In this document: piece by piece, positions 63,701 to 64,000 of the stretch
How positions within the stretch are numbered: position 1 is the first letter of the stretch
Layout of the letters: each line of letters opens with the position of its first letter
Assembly: GCF_013201035.1 (NCBI RefSeq)
Contig: NZ_CP053707.1
Location: 3,100,001 to 3,164,000 of the forward strand
Direction: 5' to 3'
Length of the DNA stretch: 64,000 nt
DNA from: Arthrobacter sp. NEB 688
GTDB lineage: Bacteria > Actinomycetota > Actinomycetes > Actinomycetales > Dermatophilaceae
Made by a program: the position numbers and the translations under genes
The notes under the pieces: generated by a model
Databases searched by the model: none
Told to the model about the DNA's origin: nothing
The model's input: the letters and a program-made list of their open reading frames with translations, nothing else

Positions 63701-63919
63701 GGCCGTGGGCGCGGAGGCCGTGGCCGTCACCGGCCCTCGGAACCAGTCCACGCGGATGCCGTCGACGAAGGGCCGGACGGTGGAGATGACGGGGGTGGAC
63801 GGCGCGAGTGCCGCCGCCACTCCGCTTCGCGACGTCGCGGACGCGGACGGGGCGCCCACGGCAACGGCACCCACGAGCACCCACCCGATGGCCGCGCCAC
63901 TTGCTCGTCGAGACAGCAC
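60800..63919 (-). CDS. large secreted protein with fibronectin/Ig-like domains and a beta-propeller-like centre
   Basis: From the GTG at 63919, with AGGGGGG upstream, the 1039-residue protein starts with a signal peptide (residues ~1-28, SASATS cleavage area). Then come Fn3-like domains (~40-125), an ASPM/HYDIN-type Ig domain (~275-370, TATVRNDGTAPVDVTSVQL, CDVAVAFTP), a further Fn3 domain (~385-470), a TolB-like propeller (~475-745, with repeats MADVSPDGTRALVV, SSPRWLPDGSAFLAV, VLRYDPTGRYLFVG), Ig domains (~745-945), and a short C-terminal beta domain with a CSTCGS pair. No cell-wall anchor is visible. Likely an envelope or secreted binding protein; low-bias codons suggest foreign origin. 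Confidence 0.78.
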   Translation of the reverse strand: MLSRRASGAAIGWVLVGAVAVGAPSASATSRSGVAAALAPSTPVISTVRPFVDGIRVDWFRGPVTATASAPTAYRITRSSASGDDTVQIPASMYDGYGQYNDDSAQTAGPVSYTVTAVNSGGESAPTAPTGDVSRVPWPGPYEGARSVLVAVWDQASAVTDDLDSVEVDGPALQYPVNGSRAFGSDWRHSMDEVRVPDGTYDVGSGEGQLPLGVRAGTSCDNPTGSATVTRTAYALAGPASQSVDAELDCGNGHHLSLRFRWRTADPYGLPRLTGPAVAQAAPGASSTTTATVRNDGTAPVDVTSVQLVALPDGAPSGLAATGGTCIGAPLQPGATCDVAVAFTPAAGAVKESRALVALGTAQGVVEAGVAVGQLDGLGQPAPTGVSSPRGLRLTWSPPSSLATSVKSYRVEQLVGDDVTLVATVSAAQVAGSSWLRDLGGVATGDHRYRVVLETSDGRDMPSPWATVAVPESWLILGTSKGALPVNPDQGWSVGGTFGYASPSSSRFPMSMGFDPRRGSLLAVVGDGYGGYITRMTPTTNTGSTASSTYAPHMADVSPDGTRALVVRPRVTRGSEVVEPGGIFFLDAASSSMTEVATTAGLSSPRWLPDGSAFLAVADDGKSIVRVDLGTGARSTVLEDTGISGLAISRTGRISFVRADGWYDQDIVETTATGSGRRAIASYTYPGVLRYDPTGRYLFVGAHQYTQGEASHVYDLSSTTVRLVATLPLASDAAWWDPVSSAPQVTTNLPAWTTTTPSVALTATDPDDAVGGLPLRCRLDGGQWSPCSSTWRPGTLAPGAHTADVEATDPAGITSTTPLAWQVDGAAPSATLAALPTATLTSPLKLSWTATDTGGSGLNGYDLRYRRASPTSSFGSWSTAGTGLSTKSATLSVSRGYHYCVAVRARDTAGNVGAWTPERCTSVAGDDRSLTASRSWVRGTSTPALDKTVTRSVTSGAKLTRTGVTGRRIGIVATTCSTCGSVDVYLGSTRLGRVSLASSTTRYQQTRWLTQLTATRTGTLSIRTTSNRAVSIDGYLVAH

Positions 63920-64000
63920 GATTCCCCCCTCACCTGACGTGGCCGAGGCGGGTGTCGGCTGGGCCGGTCGGCCCTGGCCGGGCGGCTCAGCGTACGACGT
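63920..64000. other. region at the right edge without a recognised gene
   Basis: The last 81 bases hold the ribosome binding site of the minus-strand gene and presumably its promoter; I see no clear -35/-10 pair or repeat. Confidence 0.4.

Overview
The window is very GC-rich DNA, dense in genes with strong GC3 bias and few long gaps. It comes from a high-GC Actinomycetota. The order fasR-fabD-fabH-acpP-fabF with a DUF3145 gene beside it, the homodimeric AceE, the GluABCD-type transporter and the fused persulfide dioxygenase-rhodanese point to Micrococcales, perhaps an Intrasporangiaceae-like genus. The genus is inference only.

Layout. 1-4.6 kb: the end of an alpha/beta hydrolase gene, fdhD, aceE and a thiamine-binding protein gene. 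4.7-6.6 kb: a secreted repeat-domain protein. 6.6-12.0 kb, minus strand: a five-gene cassette with a leaderless intracellular subtilase, two clear paralogues without any recognised family, a 140-residue protein and a coiled-coil/helix-hairpin-helix protein. 12.0-19.9 kb: argG, the type II fatty-acid operon with its PucR-type regulator, DUF3145 and an exported protein. 20.0-23.1 kb: tRNA-Met, then a sulfur detoxification operon (persulfide dioxygenase, Cys-rich peptide, TauE exporter) behind a CsoR/CstR-like operator. 23.3-26.5 kb: accessory genes, including a PD-(D/E)XK nuclease-like protein with less biased codons. 26.6-29.9 kb: a glutamate-type ABC transporter. 29.9-32.9 kb: a TasA-like/SipW-like/LamG surface-protein operon. 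33.2-38.9 kb: two PAS-containing histidine kinases and a stand-alone response regulator; the second kinase looks degenerate.

40.7-58.8 kb is the largest coherent unit. About fifteen minus-strand genes, many joined by 4-nt stop/start overlaps, encode an Opp/Dpp transporter, a TldD/TldE peptidase pair, two tandem DUF4438 proteins, two Gfo/Idh/MocA dehydrogenases, a D-2-hydroxyacid dehydrogenase, a luciferase-like flavoprotein and a GntR/FCD regulator. RidA, an aminotransferase and a divergent SDR sit at the head. Three promoters in the head region each carry a TGTCGACA palindrome, the kind of site FCD regulators bind, so the unit looks like one regulon for uptake and breakdown of a peptide-like or modified amino-acid substrate. 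I know of no described pathway with this composition. A short coupled leader ORF precedes the transporter genes.

The last 6 kb hold an HSL-family esterase, a DinB-like protein and a 1039-residue secreted beta-propeller-like protein.

The two best candidates for new biology are the subtilase cassette (6.6-12.0 kb) and the TldD/TldE-DUF4438 regulon (40.7-58.8 kb). All functions are read from sequence motifs without database searches.
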